Shown in pieces: positions 36,601 to 46,500 of a DNA stretch of 64,000 nucleotides. Source of the DNA: Phorcus lineatus (taxonomy: Eukaryota; Mollusca; Gastropoda; Trochida; Trochidae); contig OV121081.1 in the NCBI GenBank assembly GCA_921293015.1, positions 46,153,877 through 46,217,876 of the forward strand, given 5' to 3'. The notes under the pieces were generated by a model that saw only the letters and a program-made list of their open reading frames with translations, was not told the DNA's origin and made no database searches. The position numbers and the translations under genes were made by a program. Every line of letters starts with the position of its first letter. The first letter of the stretch is position 1.

Positions 36601-39600
36601 TAACATATCATTTACCTTTGATACGAACCAAAATGTCATATACGTGGTGATATGAAATCAACACATCTTAACTTTTCATATCCAAAAGACATATTATATA
36701 TATGACAAATACTGGTTTTCCATGAAAATCTAAAAACAGCCTTATAAATGCTTAAAGGTGTAGATATCACGTCCCATATACATGGATACTAGTTATATAA
36801 CTAACAAACAATAGCAACTATAACTGCCCTCCTGGCTGTTGTAGATAAGTCTCCAAAATTACGTTTGACTATTTGACGCGCGCCACTGTCCGGTTTTCGA
36901 TCATAATAACCTGTAAAGAACCAATAAGTTTTAAAAGTTGTCTTTTTGGTAACAGTCGATACTTTGCGATCAAACGACACCATTGATTAAGTTTGGCATG
37001 ACTCCAACAACTCACGGAGTGGCTCTTTAAGATTAATAAGGGTGCCTACGGTGAATCTCATAAGGAGGCAGTAACGTTGAGGAACATTGATGAAACTTAC
37101 GGTCCGAGGAATTAGAATTTCCATTATACACTTGCACTCCATCATAAGAACATTCTATCTGCTCTTCGATCTGTGAATTCATGACTTCAATCTCGACCGT
37201 ATCGTCATCATTCTCGGCTGTGATCAACCATTCACAGTCCAAGTTGCTGTAAACGATACCAGTCAGATACTTGCACATCATCAACGGTTTGGTTAAAGAT
37301 ACTTTATTATTGGGTAGATTTCAGAGAGATATCATCAACTTTAAGAATATCATTCAATTTAATATGGGCCCGTGTGTCAGGAAAACTCCACAGACTAGGG
37401 ACACTTCATTGTACATATTCGATCAAGCGCACGCATTCATGTCAATACATATCAAAGAACAAAATACATCATATTTCAATTTAACATATAGTCAATGTTT
37501 TAAAAACAACTATCAAATCATCACCATATCACCAGTTTACCACATATTCCATCATATTATATCACATCGATGATATATAGGTTTCATTTAACAACGCCAT
37601 GATAACGTCAGTTCGCCATGACGAGGTTTGATTGTATAACAACATACAATATGACGGAATTTTACTAAATTGCTGCACTTACTTGAAATATGAGTTTGGA
37701 AAGCCTGGAGAAGACAAGAGCTGGTAGTTTGGTGTGGCCGTGAGTTCACCTCCGCATTCTACACATAGAAAACAGCCATTACAATTATCACAGTATTCGC
37801 TAAGCAGAGAAATTATCACGGTATTCACTAAGTAGAGAAATTATCACGGTATTCACTATAAGCAGAGAAATTATCACGGTATTCACTAAGCAGTCAAATT
37901 ATAACGGTATTCACTAAACAGTCAGATTATCACGGTATTCACTAAACAGTCAGATTAGCACGGTATTCACTAAACAGTCAGATTAGCACGGTATTCACTA
38001 AACAGTCAGAATAGCACGGTATTCACTAAACAGTCAGATTAGCACGGTATTCACTAAACAGTCAGATTACCACGGTATTCACTAAACAGTCAGATTATCA
38101 CGGGTTTTTTAATTGGATATAGAAATGCTGGTATTCAGTTCCAATGCACGTTGATGTGACGCAAGCCGTACTTTTAAGCAAACTTTGAATAACTGTGGAC
38201 CTAGCCATATTATGATATGCATTATGAAAATGATTAATGAAGGTTAACATAATTTTTTAAAACTATTTTCCAATGGTCATAATTACCAACGACGTAATCA
38301 TTGGTCTGCGATAATGTAATTCAAGGAAATCGGAAGATTAACATGCTACCATTCTAAATAAATATATAGAACGTCATACTAGTGCATTTTGATGTTTTGT
38401 ATTGAACGAGAAGATGTCATGGGAGCAGAGAAACAACGAGTTCGAAGAACGAGTTGTTTCTATGCTCCCATGACATTTTCGAGTTCAATACAAAACATCA
38501 AAATGCACTAGTATGACGTTCTATATTTATTATATACCCGATCTTAATTAATAAAAATATGTTTTATAAAAAATAAAAGGTTGCGTAGCAATACACATTT
38601 TCACGCCATACATACTTCCGCGTTGAGGTTACCTTGACATTGGTATTAGTACGCCGATGACCGAATAACGCAATTGACCTGAATGCCACATTCCTCCGCA
38701 TGACGTCAAGTATAGCAAGTCCGACTTTCACATCTTACGATAACAACAAATAGATAAAATGAAAGATATTTTGATCAAATTCACAATTGATTTAATATGA
38801 TAAAGCATAAATCAAACAATGATCAAGCTATTTTGTTTATAAACAATCGTGTAGAAATCAGTAACTCGCGCCGTCAGTTAGTCGGAGTCACTGTTGAAGA
38901 TAACACGTCTACGCTTTTGCTGCTGATTTTCATGGTTCATGGTATTTGTTTATACTTGTAATCAAATCATTTCGAAATGACAATCTTGTTTTATAAAGCT
39001 TTTGTGCAACTCTCGCAAACTGGGAATCCCAATGACCTAAATGTATATCTATAAATAGCTGCTTCGGGAAATCCGGGAAGTCCCAAGGTTCAGAAAAAGT
39101 AGAACCGGCAGGGGTGCAATACGGAATCTCGAGTGCAATACGGAATTTGAAGACGGATTCCGTATTGCACCCTTGTATTACTATCCTAAGTTTACATGGG
39201 TATATAATAAAATGTGGACCTGATGGTGATAAACGACATCTCAGCCTATTGTCTTTCCTCTTTTAGGACAATCACAGTTTTGTCTCTGACCACTGGATTA
39301 TAATGACAGACCCAAACGTTCAATTTAGTGAACAACTTTAACCAGACTTCTAACGAAAGATGTAAGTTACCGGCTGTGAATCCGGATCTTACCCTTATTG
39401 AGCACATTTTGGACTTCGCAGTTGCAGATTTGTAGGGAATGGGAAGGGTGGGGGGACACGTTATGGCTTAATGTCAATAGCACTAGTTTCATGCCTAGGG
39501 ATAGTCAAACTGTAGTAGAAGAACCCTTTTACTCCTCTTCTTGTTGATTATAACTAATTATTGTTGGTGTCGAGTCCTGGAAAATTTACAAAATAATCTC

Positions 39601-42600
39601 TTGTCATATCTCATTCTGAATTATGTTGGCAAGTGATTAAACTTACCGCAAATCAGTTTAAAAGAAAGATATTACATTCGTTATTCTACTCACTGGTTAC
39701 TGCAAAGACCCTGATGAGGAATCCTCGTCCACTGTTGGAGGAGTCGGACTTGAACTCGATGAACATGCTGCCCCCTCTAGTGATGAACCCCCCTTTAGTC
39801 ACACCACAGATTCTACCCAGCAGTGGGGCTGTTCTGTTATATCCTTCAGAAGAATTTTATACCAAATATTAGAGGAAAAGCTTTATTGGTATTTCCATTA
39901 GCTTGAAAAATATCATTTATCTCTTGGACGTGACTCCATTAACAGCAAATCCGCTTTGAATGTGTGTTGTCATTGTAGACCTTGATTTCTTTAATCAAAT
40001 GATTATAAATATCATTTTACATAAGTTTCAAGTATATCAACATTACGACGTGTATTATATATGTTCACGAGTTATTTGCCTAATAAGAAGAATCAACTTT
40101 GTTCAAAGCGAAATGGAGCAGGAACTGCCTTCACACAGCAACCTTTCCTAGGCTTAACCTTAACTTCCATTCTTTAACACTGCAGTGAGGTTACCTTATA
40201 TAGAGACTTACAATCACCTCAGGGATTTGCGAAAGGAGGCCCAGAACATTTAATAGATATTTTAAGGTATGCTTAGTCTTCAGCGACGATTACACGGCTT
40301 CAGTCGGCATCTAAGTCCCTTGAAAGAGCTTCTTTCACTCACCATCATAGAAGGAGAGTCGATCGTACACACACTCAGAGGAGGATTCCATCTGAAGGTC
40401 AAGGACCTCCACAGCTATGTTGTCGTCTGCGTTCTGAGCGGACACCTTCCACCAGCAGTCCACGTTACTGATACATCGATATCAAGTTTAAAGGGACAGT
40501 CCTATCGGGATATTTTTAGGAGACGTAATTTAAGCGGACATTCCAGTTTTACACGTATGATATTAGTACATGATTATCAAATAACCCAGTTGAAATATGT
40601 TACTGGGGTTAACATTATGGTTTATCTAAATTTGACAACAATTTAAAAGGACAGTCATAGCGGTGATATTTATTGCGGAAAAGAAATTCAAGGGGATTTT
40701 CCAGTTTATACATGTATGTTATTAGCAAATGATTATAACATAACAAAGATGAAACATATTACTAAGGATATTATTTTCGTTAATTAAGGTTTGAAATCTA
40801 GTTAAAATAGAGTAAACAATCGGTCAAAAAAGTGAAAAAATAAAACAAGAATGAGACGTGGGGCCAATCATCGGCTCTTCAAATGAGAAAAGCCTTGATA
40901 TAAAGTCATTGTTGATTAGTTTTACCCAAAATATTTGGTAAAATTGCTGATATTTGATCTATATATTTACTTAATTCTTAAATTGTGTTAGTTTTAGTAA
41001 AACTACAGCGCCATTTTTCATGTTATTCCAACCAAACAAAGATGGCGGACCGGATTCCGTTAGGTCAGGCTCCTTAGATACACCCTCGCTTACCCAGGGC
41101 TGAATATTTCAATGCACATCACTTTATCCCCCCTGGGAGTTTTCATCAGAAAATTTTGTTTAAAATTTGATAAAATATCTCTGCAAAGGATATTTTCTAC
41201 AGAGGGTCAAACAGCTCATTACTCTCTGCTATAAATCCTGGTCGAAAAAGAACGTGTTAATTAATGACATTGTTTTACTTTATTTTTCCTATAAAACGTA
41301 ATACAATTCCTTTAAAGTAAGTTGGAGATTTCAATTCTGTCAGTAACACAGTGAGAGGAGCCAGTGTATCAATTAATTATAATATATTAGATAATTTTCA
41401 TACTTAAATATTGTCAACTTGACTTCTTGTGTTAACTGTCATATGTTTACACTGATAAAGGTATTAATGCTTCTCATAAAACCAATCAATTCGTATAGTG
41501 TATTTGTACTATGAGCAGACACTATATCTATTCTCAGTTCAACTTGATAAGAGCTAATTTCACTTGATACTTCTATACAAACTTTTGAATACTAACGATA
41601 AGATCATTATAGCAAGCTCTAATGAATTACCATTGCTTTAATTGAATTACATATGATATTTTATAGTAAAAAACGTTCGATTACATGTAAAATCATAGCT
41701 AGTTCTTTATGAAACACGAGTAATTTAATTTGTTAATGCACAGTAACGTTTTTAAGTGAGGGTTCTGTAAAAATATTAAAAATCTATTATCTATTATTAT
41801 TTTTTCATTATTTATTGATAATTATTTTCGACACTAAACTGTTGAGCTCAGAGAGCCATATAAATAGAGGATATTGAATTGTCGAATAAGATGAATTATT
41901 GAATACCATCTATTGTCATAAGTAAAGTCTATATATAACGAATGGCGCAGTACCCAGTTACCTGTTAATATAACCTACGTAAAGAGAGGAAACAAACATG
42001 GTAAAAAACTGAAATTTTCACGAGTAATAATAGTAATTTGATTTTCTAAACAATAATGTTATTTGAAAAAATATAGAGTTGAAAAAAGAAGTAGAACAAC
42101 TGACAGGTAATGATAAAGTATATAGAGGATATTTGACATTTCTCGTCGATTACCATTTATATCTCATCGAGTGAAGTAGAAGTTATATTTACACGAGATG
42201 AGATATACATGGTATTCGGTGAGAAATGTCAAATGTTCTATTTATTATGTTTCCAAAAACCCCGTAAATACCTTAACTAGGGCAAACTGACCGAGGTTCG
42301 GACAGTGTATCGATTCAAATATTATGAAATTCTGCATTATAAAAGATAATTTGAATAAAGTAAATATGAGCAAACCAAATTATGAAATGGTAATATTTAT
42401 TTTGAATTTCTATCTTAAAATGCAGATTTGTTTGTTCGGACAGTTGTTTCTTGACGTCACAGATGACGTCTTCTGTGACGTCAAATGATTGTTGCGTTAT
42501 TTCACTGAGTAGAATACCATTGATATTTCACTCAGTGAAAATACGGATTTTATTTTTACTAATAAATGACATATTTTACCAATGCAAACATAATAAATGT

Positions 42601-43531
42601 TGAGTATTAGCAACATCTCCAGGGTTATATTACGCCGGGATAAATATAAATTCATAAATACACTTCTGTCATTGTAATATAATACATACTCACTTAGGAT
42701 ATCGGACGTAAGGGTATCCAGGCGAAGAGAGGTTGAACGCCTGAGTCGAGGCTATTATTTCCATGTTGCATTCTGCATCTGCAAAGAAATATGCAAAGAT
42801 TAATATACGTAAAATACGCATGGTTCATTTCATAGTTACATATCTTATTATCTCACGTTTTATTGCTGACTAACCTGGTAATTGAAATTGTACTCGTTAA
42901 ACACGAAAGTTAAAACTTTTTGAATTGTGATGATATTGTTATGCTATATTACATTTTCATGATTTATAAAAATCGGATTATTTCAAACAGAACTCTAATA
43001 TCAATAATAAATATTATGACCCTATATTTAATTGTACTATATCATATTGTAAAATATTGTATTGTATTGTATTACATTGTATTGTATGGTTTCGTATCAT
43101 ATCATATCATTTTATATTATATCATTTTATATCATATCATATCATGTTATATCATATCATACTAACATTAGCATAATTTTTTTTAAATCGGATTACTCAA
43201 AACTCTAATATCAATAAAGAATAGTATGAACCTATATTTTATTATACTATTTCATATTTTATTATATGTATTGTATTTTATTTCATTTTATTACAATGTA
43301 TATTGTTTCGTATCGTTTCGTATCATATCATATCATTTTATATTTTATCATATTATGTTACATTTCATTACATTATATCATATTGTATTTTATAATATTA
43401 CTAACATTACATCAGTATCGTTACCTTATATTACATTAATTACATAGCATTACATTACATAACATTACATTACCTGAAAGTCCTAGTAGTCCAAAACAGA
43501 AGGCTATAGCGAAACAGGAGAATATTTTCAT
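24308..43531 (-). CDS. Six-CUB single-pass transmembrane protein (20 exons, 861 aa)
   Basis: Twenty exons join without a frame break: 43474-43531, 42694-42778, 40343-40467, 39694-39828, 37683-37758, 37101-37246, 36037-36174, 35469-35550, 34643-34770, 34174-34317, 33109-33211, 32484-32608, 31610-31759, 31071-31155, 29866-29987, 28993-29148, 28231-28312, 26778-26902, 25351-25509, 24308-24669. All introns are GT-AG. Residues 1-19 are a signal peptide starting 'MKIFSCFAIAFCFG'. Six CUB domains fill about 20-741. A transmembrane helix spans about 747-771, followed by 'ARRKP' and a cytoplasmic tail with PPPPY at 814-818 and 835-839. Each CUB is three exons in phases 1-2-1-1, so each is a symmetric module that can be duplicated. 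CUB domains bind proteins or glycans extracellularly, and PPxY motifs bind WW domains such as Nedd4-family ubiquitin ligases. The role is inferred as an endocytic or recognition receptor. I know no named orthologue. Confidence 0.88.
24788..25016. mobile_element. Fold-back (hairpin) element with 10-bp target-site duplication
   Basis: Arms 24798-24900 and 24904-25006 are reverse complements over 103 bp with about five mismatches and only a 3-base loop. The whole hairpin is flanked by the exact direct repeat 'agtggtatac' at 24788-24797 and 25007-25016, showing it inserted as a unit. Each arm has a tRNA B-box-like 'gattcgaactc'. It sits in the last intron of the CUB receptor gene. Confidence 0.9.
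26255..26519 (+). mobile_element. 3' end of a non-LTR retrotransposon (zinc-binding C-terminus), frameshifted
   Basis: The plus frame reads 'CPHCKQTETITHILTQC' followed by 'AHYNTHR'. This is the C-x2-C...H...C zinc-binding motif found after the reverse transcriptase in many LINEs. The usual conserved end, 'ALGKYIKDTGLLARI' before a stop at about 26517-26519, is in a different frame, so at least one frameshift separates them. The rest of the element is missing (5' truncation). It lies antisense in the intron before the last CUB exon. Confidence 0.72.
27670..27990 (+). repeat. Interspersed repeat family R2, copy 2
   Basis: Contains 'atcatcagaggatcaaacat', then 'cggcggccatttttgtgtga' and 'acaccttttaatcattcgag'. 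It matches 18090-18300 in its right half, and 44300-44470 and the reverse of 52783-52890 in its left half. It lies in a CUB gene intron. Confidence 0.6.
28512..28852. repeat. ~34-bp minisatellite, about ten copies
   Basis: Tandem units of 33-35 bases beginning 'attgagcattaacccaagg' and ending 'taaataaatcatgtt', with point changes such as 'acctcaagg'. It lies in a CUB gene intron. Nothing suggests CRISPR: there are no unique spacers. Confidence 0.88.
30099..30706. mobile_element. TIR element filled with ~25 palindromic CTAATTAG units
   Basis: Terminal inverted repeats of about 37 bp, 30099-30135 and 30670-30706, read inward 'tacggaagca' then 'cctagtgccac' and a T-run. A 6-bp direct repeat 'actttc' flanks both ends (30093-30098 and 30707-30712), so this inserted as a transposon. 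The interior (about 30136-30668) is almost nothing but some 25 units centred on the palindrome CCTAATTAGG, about 21 bases apart. Twenty-three keep CTAATTAG exactly and two are variants. Between cores are variable 'agata', 'tgata' or 'actta' linkers. No coding capacity. It lies in an intron of the CUB receptor gene. Confidence 0.92.
30895..30945 (+). repeat. Fragment related to the fold-back element at 24788-25016
   Basis: Shares 'gtcaatattttgaaactttt' and 'attc' with the right arm of the 24.9-kb hairpin, preceded by a diverged 'ggttcgaat' B-box-like motif. Only one arm is present. Confidence 0.6.
31610..33211 (-). other. CUB domain 4 exons (residues ~373-498)
   Basis: Exons 33109-33211 ('VYCRQNNL', 'SSPGYPGNY', with a longer N-terminal linker than the other repeats), 32484-32608 ('NEQCQWTI', 'TNCQYDYVKVYDG') and 31610-31759 ('VWCGDMQPV', 'LVFHSDSSNNYKGF'). 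Four cysteines and the acidic calcium-site residues are present. Confidence 0.85.
31786..31960 (+). mobile_element. Short interspersed repeat family R3, copy
   Basis: Begins 'ggtgaggtgagttgggtttt', contains 'aacgccgctttcaag', 'gaaagccctt' and 'tgcggtgaaacctac', and ends 'aactagcgaaccatgggtg'. The order matches the fuller copy at 63003-63168 and the reversed copy at 46925-47096. It lies between CUB 4 exons. Confidence 0.78.
34174..35550 (-). other. CUB domain 3 exons (residues ~255-372)
   Basis: Exons 35469-35550 ('NSCNLTL', 'VSPGFPDTYY'), 34643-34770 ('MNCVWTI', 'DCSNDSVTIYSG') and 34174-34317 ('KFCGNMTPNY', 'AVFKSGSE'). Four cysteines are kept, but the usual YD after the third Cys is replaced by 'SND', and 'SD' in the last exon by 'SG'. 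Calcium binding is therefore less certain than in the other repeats. Confidence 0.82.
34431..34570. mobile_element. Fold-back element with 9-bp direct repeat flanks
   Basis: Arms 34440-34493 and 34505-34558 are reverse complements at 53 of 54 positions, with an 11-base loop. The direct repeat 'gatcttaca' flanks it at 34431-34439 and 34562-34570, with three unmatched bases on the right. It lies in the intron 73 bases from the CUB 3 middle exon (34643). Confidence 0.87.
36195..36375 (+). repeat. Interspersed repeat family R1, copy 3
   Basis: Has 'agagtcaaacatgtcaatct' followed by 'tataaatggtgttatttcat' and 'atcgaaaaccagca', matching 3102-3310 and 13140-13400. It lies 20 bases upstream of the CUB 2 third exon acceptor in transcript terms. 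Confidence 0.58.
36576..37030. mobile_element. MITE-like element with 19-bp perfect TIRs (R1 family, full length)
   Basis: Ends 36576-36594 ('ttaaagagccactccgtga') and 37012-37030 are exact reverse complements. The interior, read on the minus strand, contains 'gttggagtcatgccaaactt', 'aatggtgtcgtttgatcg' and 'atgatcgaaaaccggaca', the motifs that define the R1 copies. No transposase frame, so non-autonomous. I could not define the target-site duplication clearly. It ends 70 bases from a CUB 2 exon. Confidence 0.8.
37780..38102. repeat. 28-bp minisatellite, 11 copies
   Basis: Eleven units of 28 bases with core 'cacggtattcactaaacag' and a variable 'tcagattat', 'tcagattag' or 'agaaattat' ending. 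The first copies carry 'aagcagaga' in place of 'aaacagtca', and the downstream copies are more homogeneous. It sits in the intron between CUB 1 and CUB 2. Confidence 0.9.
38364..38526. mobile_element. 80-bp-arm hairpin (fold-back element)
   Basis: Arms 38364-38443 and 38447-38526 pair with only a few mismatches around a 3-base loop. The arm sequence includes 'tagaacgtcatactagtgca' and 'ttgatgttttgtattgaac'. No clear target-site duplication. It lies in the intron between CUB 1 and CUB 2. Confidence 0.87.
39111..39173. repeat. Short hairpin with a third copy of the arm
   Basis: 'gggtgcaatacggaatc' (39112-39128) pairs with its exact complement at 39156-39172. A third direct copy 'gtgcaatacggaat' lies in the loop at 39133-39146. 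This three-copy layout resembles the hairpin at 10530-10605. Confidence 0.78.
40488..40810 (+). repeat. Tandem duplicate of an interspersed repeat
   Basis: Two diverged units of about 155 bp, starting 'ttaaagggacagtcctat' and 'tttaaaaggacagtcata'. Both continue with 'ttccagttt', 'atgttattag' or 'atgatattag', and 'catattact'. It sits in the CUB gene intron just upstream of the middle exon of CUB 1. Confidence 0.65.
42123..42240. repeat. ~50-bp imperfect hairpin
   Basis: Arms 42123-42173 and 42192-42240 pair with several mismatches and small gaps, for example 'ttgacatttctcgtcgatta' against 'taccgaataccat' on the other strand. It lies in the second intron of the CUB gene. It is older than the 34.4- and 24.8-kb hairpins, judging by mismatches. 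Confidence 0.75.
42990..43470. repeat. AT-rich pentamer-like simple repeats
   Basis: Long runs of 'atcat', 'attgt' and 'attac' repeats, including two copies of 'actctaatatcaataa'. These open small frames rich in Tyr and Ile, which are artefacts. It occupies the first intron of the CUB receptor gene, next to the signal-peptide exon. Confidence 0.85.
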
Positions 43532-46500
43532 AGTTCAAACCGGGAGCGGTGTTTCAGTCGTGTTTGGCGTTTTCTTCAAAAGCTTCCTTCTTCGTAACTT
43601 GTTTAATGTAAATGAATATACCCTATCTTATTAGCAGTGTGTCGGTGTCTTCGTTGTGACAGTTGGGACAGAAAGGCTCAGCTAGATAACTGATACATGA
43701 CCTGTTATCACCTGACTGTGTATCAGATAACAGATTAAGGTCAGGTGCAGTCGTGTTGCAATCAAAACTATATTGCGACTTCTTAATTCAATTAGTGAAG
43801 TTACTTATATCATTAATATTATTACTAGTAATCAAGATTCTGGTATGCCGCGTTAAATGTTAAGGCGTATGGTAAAAGCCTAGATTTGGAAATTGTCCCA
43901 TTCTGGACAAACCTATCTGTAATGATAACGGACCTGGGAGCGTATACCTTCACAACTCGTTTTACTAGACTGAAATTCTCCCAGCGTTAAGCAATCCGAA
44001 AGCCCTTATACATTTCTCTTTACATTAGTGTCCTCTCGTTGTAAAACCACAGAAATGTTAGTGCCTAAAAGTTAATATCGTTACAATACGTGTCCTTTAC
44101 CATTGCTGTGGCTCTGGAAATATTTGTATTTTGCTTTTTCAATCATAATTCAACCTAGCTTCATCGGAGAATATTACATCTGGTACCCTCATTAGACCTG
44201 ATACCCATCACGGCATGCTAATGGTCATGCAAGCCGTTAAAGACACTGCAGAACGTTACTCTCGAAATTTATTTTTTTCACAAAAAGCATTAGATACAAT
44301 TTGTGTTATCATCAGAGGGTTAGACATCTCATTACTCAACCTAATCATAGGAAGTCGTAGAAGAAATTATGTAGTACTTGACGAAAACTGCAAGCGGCCA
44401 TTTCAGTGGGAATGCACCTCTTAAGAATTGCCCTCTACCATCTTGACACATTTAAATATTCCAAATGGATTTAAAACATCGTAAGATATGAACGGCTCTT
44501 GGCTAATTAGCTTTGTGGGAAGTGTTCATCCGACATTCAATAAGTTATTGTAGCAAAGTCTCATTGGCCAGATTGTTATGCTGTTGTAATATTTAGTGCT
44601 GATGACACCGCAATGGGTTTGTTCCGTTAAATAAATTGTACAGTGTATCCATTTCACCTTATTCTTGAGGCGTTCCCCAATGTTTCTGCACCCTAGTTAT
44701 CCTGAATTATGTGAAAAGCGGGCGATTTTACTAAACGATACGAACATATTTCTGTTGACGGTGTTGCTAAATGTATTGCGAAATAATGATATCCATCCCT
44801 TCAGGTGACTGATACCTATCGCGTTTGACAAGACTGTAAGCATTACACCAGTAACACGTACAATGAGATCAACTACGACCCCTTATCTATATATTACTGC
44901 GATAAACGTCTTGATCAACATTGCCCAATTAGATTAACAAGGAAAACATAAATGAATCGAAAATGAACAACTTACTACATCATCGATTTGTATCTGCGAA
45001 ACTAATATCCAGATTTTTATCAAGACACGTGCCTTTTCTGCTATTGTAACCACAAAACAAATTGGCTTTACCTAGAGGTAATAATTTCCAAACCCGGACG
45101 GTTGGGTTCGAGATATTTTGCATCATCTTCCTTGCATAACTTAAAAAGCCTTTTTAAAAAAGCAACTATTATGTCATTTCGGTTTTGTTTGGACGTTAAA
45201 AAAGTAACTCTAGCAAAACTGACAATGGGTAACCTCTTGCCCATGTGTAAAATAGCAATTAGTTAACTTATTTTGGGATCGGCTGTCTCTCATTCAAAAA
45301 TTCGAAATTTGGCATGATGAAATAGAAAGCAGGGGTCATATTTTTGAAATTATGATTTCCTGAAATTTCGATTAAAATTTTCCAGTTCCAATCTCTGAGA
45401 ACAAAATCAGTTCAGTTACATTGACTGTTGATCATATATGGATTTTGTAGTGAAAAATTAAAATGAGTGTTTTCGGAATTTTGACCCCTGGTCACTTTAA
45501 TGACCTGCCAAAACTGCTACGGTTAACTGTTGTGTACGATTACGTTAAGGTACAATGGATCTTTAATTCTGTTTTGACAGTTCAACATTATACGTTTCTA
45601 TTTATGGAGTGAACCTTAAGAGTTGTACTTAATCTTTCCTCTTTCATACTGATTATTGAAATTGAAATATTTATAAAGTAATCTTGCTACGTGTTGTGTT
45701 ATCATAACAAATGACGACTTGCCATTTGAAATTATCTCCAAGCGTTTGTACTCGATCATGTACATGTACAATGTCTAACATATGAAACCATGACAACTAA
45801 TAATTGAATTTTCCCCGATAGATATAGAATATATTGAGTATATTTCTTATGTTTTATGTTTGGTATTTATTTGATGTAAAACTTATTGTATTCAAATTAA
45901 ATACTAGTATATGGTCTAACATATCTGATTCATGGTAGTAAATAAGGAATAGTAAACATACTGAATAACTTATTTTTACACCGCTATGTTATATGTTTAA
46001 AAATAGTAACCGCATTCCGACTTATCTCCAATAACTTAGCAGTAGAAACTGGGACTTATTTCAGAATAAATATTATTCACCGTAAATGTCCAATGTTTAA
46101 ACATGATATTGAAGACGAATAACACTTTAATTGTTATGTCAATCATGTATTGATTATATAAGATTGTATATCAAAACCATCATATCATAATAAAAAATCC
46201 ATCAATAACACTTATCCAACTTTTCCGCTTTGATTGGGTTTTACGTCCGCTTCCGCATTTCCACATATCGGTTATCTCGCCGACTTAAAATGTAACTTCG
46301 GTAAATATTTGTTTATGGCTAATTCTAATAGTTAAAACTTCATTGGCACACAATAACGTAGTCGTGTTAACCCCTTTATTACCATCAAGCTATTGTCACA
46401 ATGTTCAGATTTCCAAATTATACCGACACCGTTCTTCATGATAATTTACCAAGGATAAAGGTAATAGAAAATCTGGACATGTCCGCTACTCCAGGAAGGA

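Larger units (their letters stand above)
36037..37758 (-). other. CUB domain 2 exons (residues ~135-254)
   Basis: Exons 37683-37758 ('KCGG', 'SSPGFPNSYF'), 37101-37246 ('NLDCEW', 'IECSYDGVQVYNG') and 36037-36174 ('FCGRDTPTF', 'LVFKTDGS'). Four cysteines are present. The middle exon is 21 nt longer than its counterpart in CUB 1, adding 'NSNSSD' after 'YNG'. Confidence 0.83.
39694..42778 (-). other. CUB domain 1 exons (residues ~20-134)
   Basis: Exons 42694-42778 (first Cys in 'DAEC' and 'SSPGYPYVRYP'), 40343-40467 ('NNVDCWW', then 'SSECVYDRLSFYDG') and 39694-39828 ('GRICG', 'FIEFKSDSSNSGRGF'). All four disulphide cysteines are present. The acidic residues before and after the third Cys, plus the Asp in 'KSD', fit a calcium-binding CUB. 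The acceptor at 39828 is the second of two closely spaced AGs. Only this one keeps the frame. Confidence 0.85.

Noticed and set aside
42920-43447. Tyr/Ile-rich open frames
   Set aside because: They are translations of AT-rich simple repeats inside the first intron of the CUB receptor gene.
44215-44424. 69-residue plus-strand frame
   Set aside because: It overlaps an R2-type interspersed repeat, and no conserved motif is visible.
44110-44430. Possible Tc1-type transposase on the minus strand
   Set aside because: Only 'FSDEAR' resembles the family. Stops follow at once and no second or third catalytic region could be placed. Part of the region belongs to repeat family R2. It is mentioned only as a possible relic.
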